The notes under the pieces: model-generated
The model's database searches: none
The model's input: only the letters and a program-made list of their open reading frames with translations
Told to the model about the DNA's origin: nothing
Shown: piece after piece, positions 1-5,995 of the stretch
Position numbering within the stretch: position 1 is the stretch's first letter
Layout: the number at the start of each line of letters is the position of its first letter
Assembly: GCA_948874605.1 (NCBI GenBank)
Contig: CAQRXS010000018.1
Location: forward strand, 5,645 to 15,572
Direction: 5' to 3'
DNA: 9,928 nt
DNA from: an uncultured Bacilli bacterium
GTDB lineage: Bacteria > Bacillota_I > Bacilli_A > RF39 > UBA660
Translations under genes and position numbers: made by a program

Positions 1-166
1 TGTTTTTTCTGAATCATTTAAAGATTCTAAATCTAGAGTTTCTACATTTTCTTCTGAAAAAACTTCTCTTGACAGACTTTGAATATCTGAATTTATTCTT
101 TGATAAAATAATGTTTTTTCTGAATCATTTAAAGATTCTAAATCTAGAGTTTCTACATTTTCTTCT
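1..166. repeat. Tandem repeat, 111-bp period (37 codons), at least 1.5 copies
   Basis: Bases 1-55 and 112-166 are identical over 55 bp; identity ends at 56 versus 167. The 111-bp period is an exact multiple of three and keeps the reading frame of the minus-strand gene. Because the first copy begins at base 1, the true length and copy number cannot be seen. Confidence 0.9.
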
Positions 167-681
167 TCGTTTTGTTTTTCTTTAAATTTAGAATAAGAAA
201 TATAGGAAATAGCTTGATGAGATTTTTTAGAAATTATTTGATAATTTGTTTGTAGTTTTTCGTCTAAATTTAATAAAGCATCATCAATTTTTAAAATACT
301 GGAAATGTATGGATTATATCCAAACTTTCGCGCTTCTTTTTTAGATATCTCACTTAGGTGTTGAAGACTATAAAATTGATTCTCTAAAAAGATATTTCTA
401 TATACTCTTGTCATGTATAACATATTGCTTTTTGGTGGTAAGAAATATTTTGGAAAAAAAGTTCCATCAAAAGTACAATCGTAATCATCCATTAACTTTT
501 TCGATATTTCTCTCACTTCTTTTTCTGTAAGATGTTCTAACAAATAAGATTCTTTTTCATTTAATTCTTCTAATAATTCTCTAAACAGTATTTTTTTATT
601 CTCGTCTAATTCTTTTTCTAATCTTATGTATAATCGCTCCATCTCATAAGCAATATCTACCAATTTTTTGAATACTTCCAT
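1..681 (-). CDS. Partial coiled-coil-rich protein with C-terminal 37-residue repeats, family unknown
   Basis: I do not recognise this family. The frame is open from an ATG at 681 to the left edge (227 residues seen), so the C-terminus is missing. The start is set by AGGTG about 5 bases upstream and an extended -10 further up. Residues 1-67 are rich in Glu, Lys and Leu and look like a helical coiled coil. A segment with aromatic and proline residues follows (about 68-107), then a helical middle. From residue 173 a 37-residue unit begins: EENVETLDLESLNDSEKT occurs identically at 173-190 and again at 210-227, and the array continues out of the window. There is no signal peptide or membrane segment, so it is probably cytoplasmic. 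It has its own promoter and follows the terminator of the TasA-like gene, so it is probably a separate unit. Function unknown. Confidence 0.8.
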   Translation of the reverse strand, partial: MEVFKKLVDIAYEMERLYIRLEKELDENKKILFRELLEELNEKESYLLEHLTEKEVREISKKLMDDYDCTFDGTFFPKYFLPPKSNMLYMTRVYRNIFLENQFYSLQHLSEISKKEARKFGYNPYISSILKIDDALLNLDEKLQTNYQIISKKSHQAISYISYSKFKEKQNEEENVETLDLESLNDSEKTLFYQRINSDIQSLSREVFSEENVETLDLESLNDSEKT

Positions 682-700
682 AATTACACCTGATTTCTTA

Positions 701-725
701 AGTTCTATATTATAGCATAAGAACT
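701..725 (-). promoter_or_regulatory. Extended -10 promoter flanked by an inverted repeat, for the repeat-protein gene
   Basis: On the minus strand TGCTATAAT (717 to 709) is a perfect extended -10. The -35 position at the usual distance falls in the terminator stem of the preceding gene and reads TATTCT, a poor match. AGTTCT (701-706) and AGAACT (720-725) form a perfect 6-bp inverted repeat around the -10, a possible operator; no regulator is identified. Confidence 0.55.
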
Positions 726-755
726 AAAAAAAGAATAAATTTTTTCATTTATTCT
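726..755 (-). terminator. Intrinsic terminator of the 749-1387 gene
   Basis: A 9-bp all-but-one A/T stem (732-740 with 747-755, loop 741-746) is followed on the minus strand by seven T (732 to 726). The stop codon of the gene lies inside the stem. The low G+C of the stem makes it moderate in strength. Confidence 0.65.
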
Positions 756-1387
756 GCTTTTGTTGTTTCTGGTGCTGTAGGAGTTTCACTTGAGACTTCT
801 TGTTCTTCATGGACAAGGCCTGTTCCCTCTATTTGAAACGATACTTTCTTTTCTTCATCGCCATCGCGATAAGTATCTTCATCCACATATATTTGAACAC
901 TATAAACAACACTGCTATGAGCATCCATTTCTTCTGTTGCAAGAAGCCCATTTTCTATCTCACTTATTGTTTTAGTATATACTTCTTCTAAAGTATCTCC
1001 TTTTTGTTTTTTTAAAACAACTTTTAATTTTTCTAATTCTACTTCGTTCTCTTCATTTTCAATTAATTTAATTGTATAATTTGCTTTTAGCGAACCTGTA
1101 TTTCTTACACTAAATTTGTAGCTACATTCACTTACGTAAAGAGTTGATTCATCATATGTCATTGGCACAAAACACACATTTTTCGCACTGGTTATTTCCT
1201 CTCCGTTTTGATATGTAAAAGTTAAATCTCCGGCTACTACTTCTTGATTTTTACTGTTGTTGTCTACTTGGAAAAACATTGCATATGATAAACTTATTAC
1301 CACGATTGTTACACATACGATGATATAGCTCGCTAGTTTCATTTCTCTTTTAAAAATATTTTTAAAGCTTAGATTACTCTCTTTCAT
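749..1387 (-). CDS. TasA/CalY-like membrane-anchored or secreted envelope protein
   Basis: This 212-residue protein has a short basic N-terminus, one hydrophobic segment at about residues 19-38, and then the stretch SYAMFF...VVAGDLTFTY. That layout resembles the TasA/camelysin (CalY) group, in which an N-terminal signal is followed by an aromatic-rich junction and a 'T/V-A-G-x-L' strand before a beta-sandwich domain. The middle contains an N-T-G-S-L-x-A-x-Y-T element typical of such sandwiches. Two cysteines near residues 72 and 88 could form a disulfide. The tail is acidic and rich in Thr/Pro/Glu. The start is supported by AGGGTGAG just upstream of the ATG. It lies 66 bases downstream of the 1464-1997 gene, which has the same layout, so the two probably act together at the cell surface. 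No SipW-type peptidase gene is in the window. The family call rests on layout, not on strong motifs. Confidence 0.6.
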   Translation of the reverse strand: MKESNLSFKNIFKREMKLASYIIVCVTIVVISLSYAMFFQVDNNSKNQEVVAGDLTFTYQNGEEITSAKNVCFVPMTYDESTLYVSECSYKFSVRNTGSLKANYTIKLIENEENEVELEKLKVVLKKQKGDTLEEVYTKTISEIENGLLATEEMDAHSSVVYSVQIYVDEDTYRDGDEEKKVSFQIEGTGLVHEEQEVSSETPTAPETTKAE

Positions 1388-1410
1388 GGTCTCACCCTAT
1401 TTTCAAAGTT

Positions 1411-1419
1411 ATTGTATCA
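1411..1419 (-). promoter_or_regulatory. Possible extended -10 for the 749-1387 gene
   Basis: TGATACAAT on the minus strand lies about 24 bases upstream of the start codon. No good -35 is seen 16-18 bases further up. The same string is found upstream of the gene at 2940-3872. The gene may also be read through from the 1464-1997 gene, as no terminator is seen between them. Confidence 0.4.
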
Positions 1420-1463
1420 TGTTTTGATGTTTAATACTATACTTCTTGTTTCATTTTTTTATT

Positions 1464-1997
1464 TTATGGAGCTGGACAAGTTGATAATTGACCCTCAATC
1501 TTTGCTTGAAAAGATTTTCCCATATCTTCTACTTGATTTTCTTCCGTATTTTTGTATTCCACTGTAAGCAGATAAGACTCAGTGGAATTACCACTTATAG
1601 ATATTCCTGTGGCTAGTAATTCATCTGTGCTCGGAAATGTAGAAGTAGTTATAATGTTATTTGCGCTGTCTTTTAAAGTAACTTCTAAATCATTTTTATT
1701 CACAAAAGTATTTACAACATCAGTCCATACTAAACTGAAGCATAAATCTACATTACTTGGATTCGTTATGGTAAACGTAGAATTTACATTTTCTCCAGGT
1801 ATTAAATTCTCTGAACCATTTTGAGATGAGTTTACAATTGCTAAATCCTGTAAGTTAGCAGCTGAAACATTGGCTTTTTTGTCTGTTCTATCATCTCTAA
1901 ATTCGACAGCAAAATATGAAAATGTTCCTTGATATACTAAGCAAAATAAAATCATTAGCGATGATGCAACTACAATATACATAGCATTTTTTCTCAT
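1464..1997 (-). CDS. TasA-like membrane-anchored or secreted envelope protein
   Basis: A 177-residue protein with a short basic N-terminus, a hydrophobic segment at about residues 6-24, then GTFSYFAVEF, which resembles the signal/junction region of TasA- and CalY-like proteins. The remainder has the look of a beta-sandwich (FTITNPSNVDLCFSL, then a late LTVEYKNT strand). Single cysteines occur in mid-domain and four residues from the C-terminus (STCPAP) and could pair. I chose the ATG at 1997 over an in-frame GTG at 2006. The promoter places the transcript start near 2017, and AGGA at 2012-2009 is only 2 bases from the GTG but 11 from the ATG. It is the first gene of a likely two-gene unit with the similar protein at 749-1387. 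A surface or matrix role is inferred from layout alone. Confidence 0.6.
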   Translation of the reverse strand: MRKNAMYIVVASSLMILFCLVYQGTFSYFAVEFRDDRTDKKANVSAANLQDLAIVNSSQNGSENLIPGENVNSTFTITNPSNVDLCFSLVWTDVVNTFVNKNDLEVTLKDSANNIITTSTFPSTDELLATGISISGNSTESYLLTVEYKNTEENQVEDMGKSFQAKIEGQLSTCPAP

Positions 1998-2023
1998 TTG
2001 AACCACGTTCCTATTCTAGTATT

Positions 2024-2052
2024 ATTATCAAAGAAAAAAACCTTTTTGTCAA
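2024..2052 (-). promoter_or_regulatory. Sigma-A promoter of the TasA-like gene pair
   Basis: TTGACA (2052 to 2047), a 17-base spacer and GATAAT (2029 to 2024) on the minus strand. The -35 box lies inside the lgt terminator hairpin. The predicted transcript start near 2017 gives a leader of about 20 bases. Confidence 0.8.
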
Positions 2053-2057
2053 GGTCT
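2031..2057 (-). terminator. Intrinsic terminator of lgt
   Basis: A 7-bp stem (2038-2044 with 2051-2057, one G-U pair in the minus-strand RNA, 6-base loop) is followed on the minus strand by a T-run down to 2031. It overlaps the -35 box of the next gene. Confidence 0.7.
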
Positions 2058-2075
2058 TACTTCATCAATTGACTG

Positions 2076-2888
2076 TTAAAAATGGATGGTTTCATGATTC
2101 GGCTCGCTGTAAAGGTCTTCAAATTTTCCTTTTCTAGATTGAATCATAAGACCTAAAATTCCAATTATAAACATTACAATTGATACTATTTGAGCCACGC
2201 GAAATCCACCTATCATAAGAGAATCTGTTCGCATAGATTCGATAAAAAAGCGTCCAACACTATACCAACATAGATAAATGCAGGTAAGTCCTCCCACTTT
2301 CAAATATTTGTAATGTCTTACTAAGGCTAAAACTACAAAGCCTAACATACACCATAAGGATTCATAGAAAAATGTGGGATGATAGTAGTTACCATTTATG
2401 TTCATTCCTTCTATTATAAACTCTGGAATATGAAATTTTTCTAAAGTTGATCTTAAAACAATTCCTCCATGGGCTTCACTATTGAAGAAATTCCCCCATC
2501 TCCCTATTGCTTGAGCAAGAATTACACCAATTGTAGCCATATCACAAATCTTAAATAGTCTTACATTGTACTTTTTACAATAACACATTATGGTTATGAA
2601 ACCAGCAATTAAGCCTCCATGAATAGCAAGTCCGCCTTCCCATATTTTAAAAATACTGATTGGATTACTAGCATAAGAACTCCAATTAAATATTACATAA
2701 TAGGCTCTTGCTCCTAAAAATCCGAATATGACAGCCCAAAAACAAAGGTTAAATAGATAATCTTTTGGATAATTGTGTCTTTTTCCTTCGTACATAAATA
2801 AGCTGATGCCAATGATTACTGCAATTAATAACAAAAAGGAATACCATTTTATTTCAATGTCGCCTATTTGAAATAATACTGAATCCAT
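2076..2888 (-). CDS. lgt: Prolipoprotein diacylglyceryl transferase
   Basis: Lgt transfers a diacylglyceryl group from phosphatidylglycerol to the lipobox cysteine of prolipoproteins, the first step of lipoprotein maturation in the cytoplasmic membrane. The 270-residue length and several hydrophobic segments fit the family. The Lgt signature is present at residues 129-141 (GRWGNFFNSEAHG, with R130, N133, N136, E138). Upstream lies the conserved GGLAIHGG with H90, and near the C-terminus GRFFIESMRTDSL, the region of the essential second arginine. A TTG at 2939 would add 17 residues, but it lies in the -35 box, upstream of the predicted transcript start, so I use the ATG at 2888. This ATG has GGAGTG 5 bases upstream. 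It has its own promoter and a terminator, so it appears to be a single-gene unit. Confidence 0.96.
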   Translation of the reverse strand: MDSVLFQIGDIEIKWYSFLLLIAVIIGISLFMYEGKRHNYPKDYLFNLCFWAVIFGFLGARAYYVIFNWSSYASNPISIFKIWEGGLAIHGGLIAGFITIMCYCKKYNVRLFKICDMATIGVILAQAIGRWGNFFNSEAHGGIVLRSTLEKFHIPEFIIEGMNINGNYYHPTFFYESLWCMLGFVVLALVRHYKYLKVGGLTCIYLCWYSVGRFFIESMRTDSLMIGGFRVAQIVSIVMFIIGILGLMIQSRKGKFEDLYSEPNHETIHF

Positions 2889-2910
2889 TTTATCACTCCA
2901 TTCTTTGACT

Positions 2911-2939
2911 ATTATATCGAAAATATTTTTGTTAATCAA
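2911..2939 (-). promoter_or_regulatory. Sigma-A promoter of lgt
   Basis: TTGATT (2939 to 2934), a 17-base spacer and a perfect TATAAT (2916 to 2911) on the minus strand. The -35 box begins directly after the stop codon of the upstream gene. It fixes the lgt start at 2888. Confidence 0.85.
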
Positions 2940-3872
2940 TTAGAGACTAACAAATATCATTAGAACTAATCCTAAGACAATTGCTGAAATAATGATTATA
3001 CTTGTTCTTGAAAAACCATTAGATTTTTTTTCTCTTTTTAATCCAACGTTTCTCTTTTCTATAGGATAGTTTTTAAATAATGTGGATAACTCTTCCATGC
3101 TTGTTCCTAAATTGTTTTTGCTTGCTATTAAATAAGAAGATAATTCTTGTATTGCATTGTTATACGTTCCATTCACAATTATTTTGGTTATAATTCTTTC
3201 TTTTTCTTCTATATTCAGAATGTACTTATCCACATATTTTTTCAAGATTTCTATATCTTCATCCTTTAAATATTCCTGTTTATATTTTTTGTAAATATTT
3301 CGACCAGTAATTAGTTGGTACATTTCGCTCATGTATTTAAAGTCTTGTTGGAAAACCATTTTATATTTATTGATTTCTGGTGGAATTTTGCTTAATAATT
3401 CATTGGCAAAACTCGCATTATTTTGATGTTGATAAGTGATTCTTATATTATGTTTTCGTGCAAATTCTTCCGTAAAAAGTTCGATTAATCCCTTTGTTAG
3501 GAAATTTGCGTATTCCCATTCTTCTTTTTGAAGAGAAGCTATATTATTTGGTCTTATAATATAAGAAAATATTTCGTAAGGTAACAGTCTTTTTAGTATT
3601 TCGAATTGTTCTTCGACTGTTTTTCCAATTAGAGAGGGATGACTTAAATTACAACGAATTTTTTCCGCAGTTTTAAATATTTTTTCAGAGTGGATAACTG
3701 TATCTTCTAAATGAATGGGTGTAATTTCAACAATATATTCATTTGCTGTGGATAAGCGATATAGGTTTAAGTCATCTTCTACTCCAAAGAATTCTCGGTA
3801 CTCTTGGTAGACTAACTGGGCTATATTTTTAGCGTATTGATTTAATGCAGGCAATAAATCTCGGTACTCCAT
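2940..3872 (-). CDS. Tail-anchored protein of unknown family
   Basis: I do not recognise this 310-residue protein. It is mostly charged and helical (rich in Lys, Glu, Ile, Asn, Tyr) with no signal peptide. It ends in a basic linker (KREKK, then KSNGFSR) and one hydrophobic segment at about residues 291-310 that reaches the last residue. This predicts a tail-anchored membrane protein with its bulk in the cytoplasm. The ATG at 3872 is preceded by GAGAGGAG at good spacing. The gene faces the HAD gene across an 80-base divergent promoter region and ends one base before the lgt -35 box; no terminator separates it from lgt. The coding sequence contains three exact DnaA-box 9-mers and one near-match, described separately. 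Function unknown. Confidence 0.85.
   Translation of the reverse strand: MEYRDLLPALNQYAKNIAQLVYQEYREFFGVEDDLNLYRLSTANEYIVEITPIHLEDTVIHSEKIFKTAEKIRCNLSHPSLIGKTVEEQFEILKRLLPYEIFSYIIRPNNIASLQKEEWEYANFLTKGLIELFTEEFARKHNIRITYQHQNNASFANELLSKIPPEINKYKMVFQQDFKYMSEMYQLITGRNIYKKYKQEYLKDEDIEILKKYVDKYILNIEEKERIITKIIVNGTYNNAIQELSSYLIASKNNLGTSMEELSTLFKNYPIEKRNVGLKREKKSNGFSRTSIIIISAIVLGLVLMIFVSL
3081..3755. other. Cluster of DnaA-box-like 9-mers inside a coding region
   Basis: TTATCCACA is present exactly at 3226-3234 (plus), and as its complement TGTGGATAA at 3081-3089 and 3747-3755. A one-mismatch copy, AGTGGATAA, lies at 3689-3697. The four sites encode unrelated peptides (LST, VDK, VIHS, LST in different contexts and frames), so a protein repeat does not explain them. 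DnaA binding is inferred from the consensus only. Confidence 0.45.
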
Positions 3873-3897
3873 AAGAAGACTCCTCTCTATTATTTTT

Positions 3898-3906
3898 ATT
3901 GTATCA
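3898..3906 (-). promoter_or_regulatory. Possible extended -10 of the tail-anchored protein gene
   Basis: TGATACAAT on the minus strand lies about 25 bases upstream of the ATG at 3872. No convincing -35 is seen at 16-18 bases. Confidence 0.45.
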
Positions 3907-3921
3907 TTATTTTAAATGTCA

Positions 3922-3930
3922 TGCTATAAT
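3922..3930 (+). promoter_or_regulatory. Extended -10 promoter of the HAD / radical SAM pair
   Basis: TGCTATAAT, a perfect extended -10, lies 22 bases before the ATG at 3953; the -35 is weak. GAGGTG at 3941-3946 is the ribosome-binding site, 6 bases from the ATG. The divergent promoter on the minus strand is only 16 bases away, so the two promoters share one compact control region. Confidence 0.6.
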
Positions 3931-3952
3931 AATTGGCATTGAGGTGTAAAAT

Positions 3953-4672
3953 ATGAAAAAAAATTATGATATTGTTATTTTTGATTTAGATAATACTTTG
4001 GTTAATGACACGGAAAACATTCGTTATGCATTTAAAAGGATGTTAGAGTATTTTCGTATTCCATACAATGAAGATATTTTTTTGAAATGGCTTCAATTTG
4101 ATAAAGAGTATTGGATTACTACAATTAATCATTATAAAGTACCTGAAGAATATCAAGGGACTTCTCGAAAATATAGACAGTATGTGCGAGGATTACGTTA
4201 CTATTTATTTTTAAGCAAATATATTACTTTACAGGATGCTTTAGATTACAATGACTCTTACATTAATGATTTAAGTAATACGGTTGTACCAATGCAACAC
4301 GCCGAGGATATTTTAAACTATTTAGTCAAAAATTATCCTTTGTATATTCTTACTGATGGTCCTACCATTCCTGCCAAATCAAAATTAGAAAAAGCTGGTT
4401 TTCTTGATTTTTTCCAAAATGTTTATTCGGCAGATATGACGGTTTCAAAAACTTCCAAACCAAATACACGCTTTTTTGAAGAATTTAAAGATTCTGTTGG
4501 GTTTAATCAATCTGATAAAATGATTCTTATTGGAGATAGTCCAGAAAAAGATGTACAACTTGCGATGAATACAGGCATTGATTCTGTTTGGTATAATCCT
4601 AATAGTTTAGCTACGAATATTAGTTCTACTTATGAAGTAAATGATTTATTGGAATTAAAAAGGATCCTATAA
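3953..4672 (+). CDS. HAD-superfamily hydrolase (YjjG/YfnB-like, probable nucleotidase or phosphatase)
   Basis: All four HAD motifs are visible in this 239-residue protein. Motif I is DLDNT at residues 11-15 (nucleophile D11, acid/base D13). Motif II is the threonine in ILTDG (T134). Motif III is the lysine in SKP (K169). Motif IV is GDSPEKD at 194-200 (D195, D200), which binds Mg2+. A helical cap lies between motifs I and II, as in the HAD-IA group that includes pyrimidine 5'-nucleotidases YjjG and YfnB. The substrate cannot be told from sequence; a small phosphorylated metabolite or damaged nucleotide is an inference. It is cytoplasmic. The stop codon shares one base with the ATG of the radical SAM gene (TAATG), which implies translational coupling and a shared transcript. 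Confidence 0.88.
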   Translation: MKKNYDIVIFDLDNTLVNDTENIRYAFKRMLEYFRIPYNEDIFLKWLQFDKEYWITTINHYKVPEEYQGTSRKYRQYVRGLRYYLFLSKYITLQDALDYNDSYINDLSNTVVPMQHAEDILNYLVKNYPLYILTDGPTIPAKSKLEKAGFLDFFQNVYSADMTVSKTSKPNTRFFEEFKDSVGFNQSDKMILIGDSPEKDVQLAMNTGIDSVWYNPNSLATNISSTYEVNDLLELKRIL

Positions 4673-5589
4673 TGTCATTTTTATATTCATTAGATAATAA
4701 ACGTTATCATACTTTAAATTATTTTTATAAAATGAAATTTGGTAAAAAAGTTTTTAAAGTTAGTTTAAATGCTGGCTTTTCTTGTCCTAATTTTAAAAAT
4801 GGTCATGGCTGTATTTTCTGTTCTCATCAAAGTGGAGATTTTGCTGGTAAAAAAGAAGATGATTTAATTACGCAATTTAACTCTGTAAAGACGATGATGG
4901 AAAAGAAATGGCCTGATAGTTATTATATCGGCTATTTTCAAGCTGCAACAAACACTTATGCTCCTTTAGAAGTTTTAAAAGAAAAATACGAAACGATTCT
5001 TTCCCTTCCCAATGTCGTGGGTCTTTCTATTGCAACAAGAAGTGATGCGATTTCGGATGAAGTTTTAGATTATCTTTCAGAACTTAATAAAAAAACTTTT
5101 TTGACAATTGAACTCGGACTTCAATCGATCCACGAGAAAACTTTACAGTTTATACAGCGAGGTCATACTTTTGAGAATTTTTGTGAATGTATCGCCAAAC
5201 TTAAACAGCGTGGTATTTCGGTAGTTGTTCATATCATAAATGGCCTACCTTATGAAACGAAAGAGCAAATGATAGAAACTGTTAAAGTTTTAAATAAACT
5301 TGATATTGATGGTATAAAAATACATATGCTTCATATTTTAAAAGATACTCCACTTGCAAAACTATATGAAGTAAAACCTTTTCCTGTTCTATCTAAGAAT
5401 GAATATATTGATATTGTTTGTGAACAACTGGCTTTTTTACGACCAGAAGTTGTTATTCATCGTATTACTGGAGATCCTACAAAAGAAGAATTAATAGAAC
5501 CAACATGGTTATTAAAGAAATTTTGTGTATTAAATGATATAGATAAGGAAATGAAAAAACGAGATTACTACCAAGGATGTAAGCTGTAG
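4672..5589 (+). CDS. Radical SAM protein, TIGR01212 / YhcC family
   Basis: This 305-residue protein has the cysteine pattern of the YhcC-type radical SAM family: C38, C47 and C50 in SCPNFKNGHGCIFC, the three ligands of the [4Fe-4S] cluster that cleaves S-adenosylmethionine. Other family marks are GYFQAATNTYAP at about 87-98, IATRSD at 120-125, ELGLQS at 147-152, and NGLPYET at 190-196. The C-terminal PTWLLKKFCVLNDI...YYQGCKL corresponds to the family's ending. The family's reaction is not established to my knowledge. It overlaps the HAD gene by one base, with AAGGA placed before the ATG inside the HAD gene's last codons, so the two are made together. The last codons and the stop lie in the stem of a terminator. 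Confidence 0.9.
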   Translation: MSFLYSLDNKRYHTLNYFYKMKFGKKVFKVSLNAGFSCPNFKNGHGCIFCSHQSGDFAGKKEDDLITQFNSVKTMMEKKWPDSYYIGYFQAATNTYAPLEVLKEKYETILSLPNVVGLSIATRSDAISDEVLDYLSELNKKTFLTIELGLQSIHEKTLQFIQRGHTFENFCECIAKLKQRGISVVVHIINGLPYETKEQMIETVKVLNKLDIDGIKIHMLHILKDTPLAKLYEVKPFPVLSKNEYIDIVCEQLAFLRPEVVIHRITGDPTKEELIEPTWLLKKFCVLNDIDKEMKKRDYYQGCKL

Positions 5590-5600
5590 TAATCTTTTTT
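5554..5600. terminator. Bidirectional intrinsic terminator between convergent genes
   Basis: A stem of at least 9 bp (5562-5570 with 5587-5595, extendable by one pair on each side) is followed by TTTTTT at 5595-5600 on the plus strand. On the minus strand a run of six T (5559 to 5554) follows two bases after the stem, so it can also end the 5599-5934 gene. It overlaps the 3' end of the radical SAM gene. Confidence 0.75.
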
Positions 5601-5934
5601 AGTCCGTTAAAGTGTTTATTTTGGTTATAGGAAAGCCTTTTAAAATTGTAGAAAGTGCTGTTTCATCATTCGTTTTTTGTTGCAAAAATTTTTGATATTT
5701 CGATTTAAATATTTCTAATGCTTCTTCGATATTCGAGCTTCTTAAATAATCACAAAAATCAGTAGTACATAACTCCGTAATATTTTTAATATTTTCTTCT
5801 TTTACAAACTCTAATAAATTATTGGAGTTAATATTTAGTTGGTAATCTTCCATCTCTAGTCCATAAGTAGGTTCTATGGAAACAATTAATAACGATACTA
5901 AGATTAACCCTAATGCAAATAGATACTTTTTCAT
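5599..5934 (-). CDS. Small secreted protein, family unknown
   Basis: The 111-residue product starts MKKYLFALGLILVSLLIV, a clear signal peptide with basic N-region and hydrophobic core. A likely cleavage site follows near EPTYG (about residues 23-27). There is no lipobox cysteine, so it is not an Lgt substrate. The mature part is short, helical and acidic, with two cysteines five residues apart (LCTTDFCDYL) that could bind or pair. I chose the ATG at 5934, preceded by AGGTGA, rather than an upstream ATG at 5994, which would lie in the hisS terminator and spoil the signal peptide. It sits behind the hisS terminator, so it needs its own promoter or read-through; a CATAAT near the start is the only candidate and lacks a -35. 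Function unknown. Confidence 0.75.
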   Translation of the reverse strand: MKKYLFALGLILVSLLIVSIEPTYGLEMEDYQLNINSNNLLEFVKEENIKNITELCTTDFCDYLRSSNIEEALEIFKSKYQKFLQQKTNDETALSTILKGFPITKINTLTD

Positions 5935-5970
5935 GTTATCACCTAGGAGTATTATGTTCTTTTTTTCGAC

Positions 5971-5995
5971 AAAAAAAATGGTATTTTCTACCATT
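5971..5995 (-). terminator. Intrinsic terminator of hisS
   Basis: A perfect 7-bp stem AATGGTA / TACCATT (5977-5983 with 5989-5995, 5-base loop) is followed on the minus strand by further T down to 5971. The hisS stop codon lies at its base. Confidence 0.85.

Noticed and set aside
1..166. CRISPR-like direct repeats
   Set aside because: The repeat is in frame with a coding region, its period is a multiple of three, and the intervening sequence is coding; there are no spacers of regular length or cas genes.
790..991. Two overlapping plus-strand frames of about 60 codons
   Set aside because: They lie antisense inside the TasA-like gene, in two different frames, with no ribosome-binding site or plausible protein pattern.
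1998..2006. GTG start at 2006 for the TasA-like gene
   Set aside because: The AGGA site is only 2 bases away from it, and it would leave a leader of about 11 bases; the ATG at 1997 fits better, though the case is not closed.
2889..2939. Longer lgt reading frame starting with TTG at 2939
   Set aside because: The TTG lies within the -35 box and upstream of the predicted transcript start; the ATG at 2888 has a good ribosome-binding site and a normal Lgt N-terminus.
5935..5994. ATG at 5994 as start of the small secreted protein
   Set aside because: It lies inside the hisS terminator hairpin and overlaps the hisS end; it would also put 20 polar residues before a clear signal peptide.
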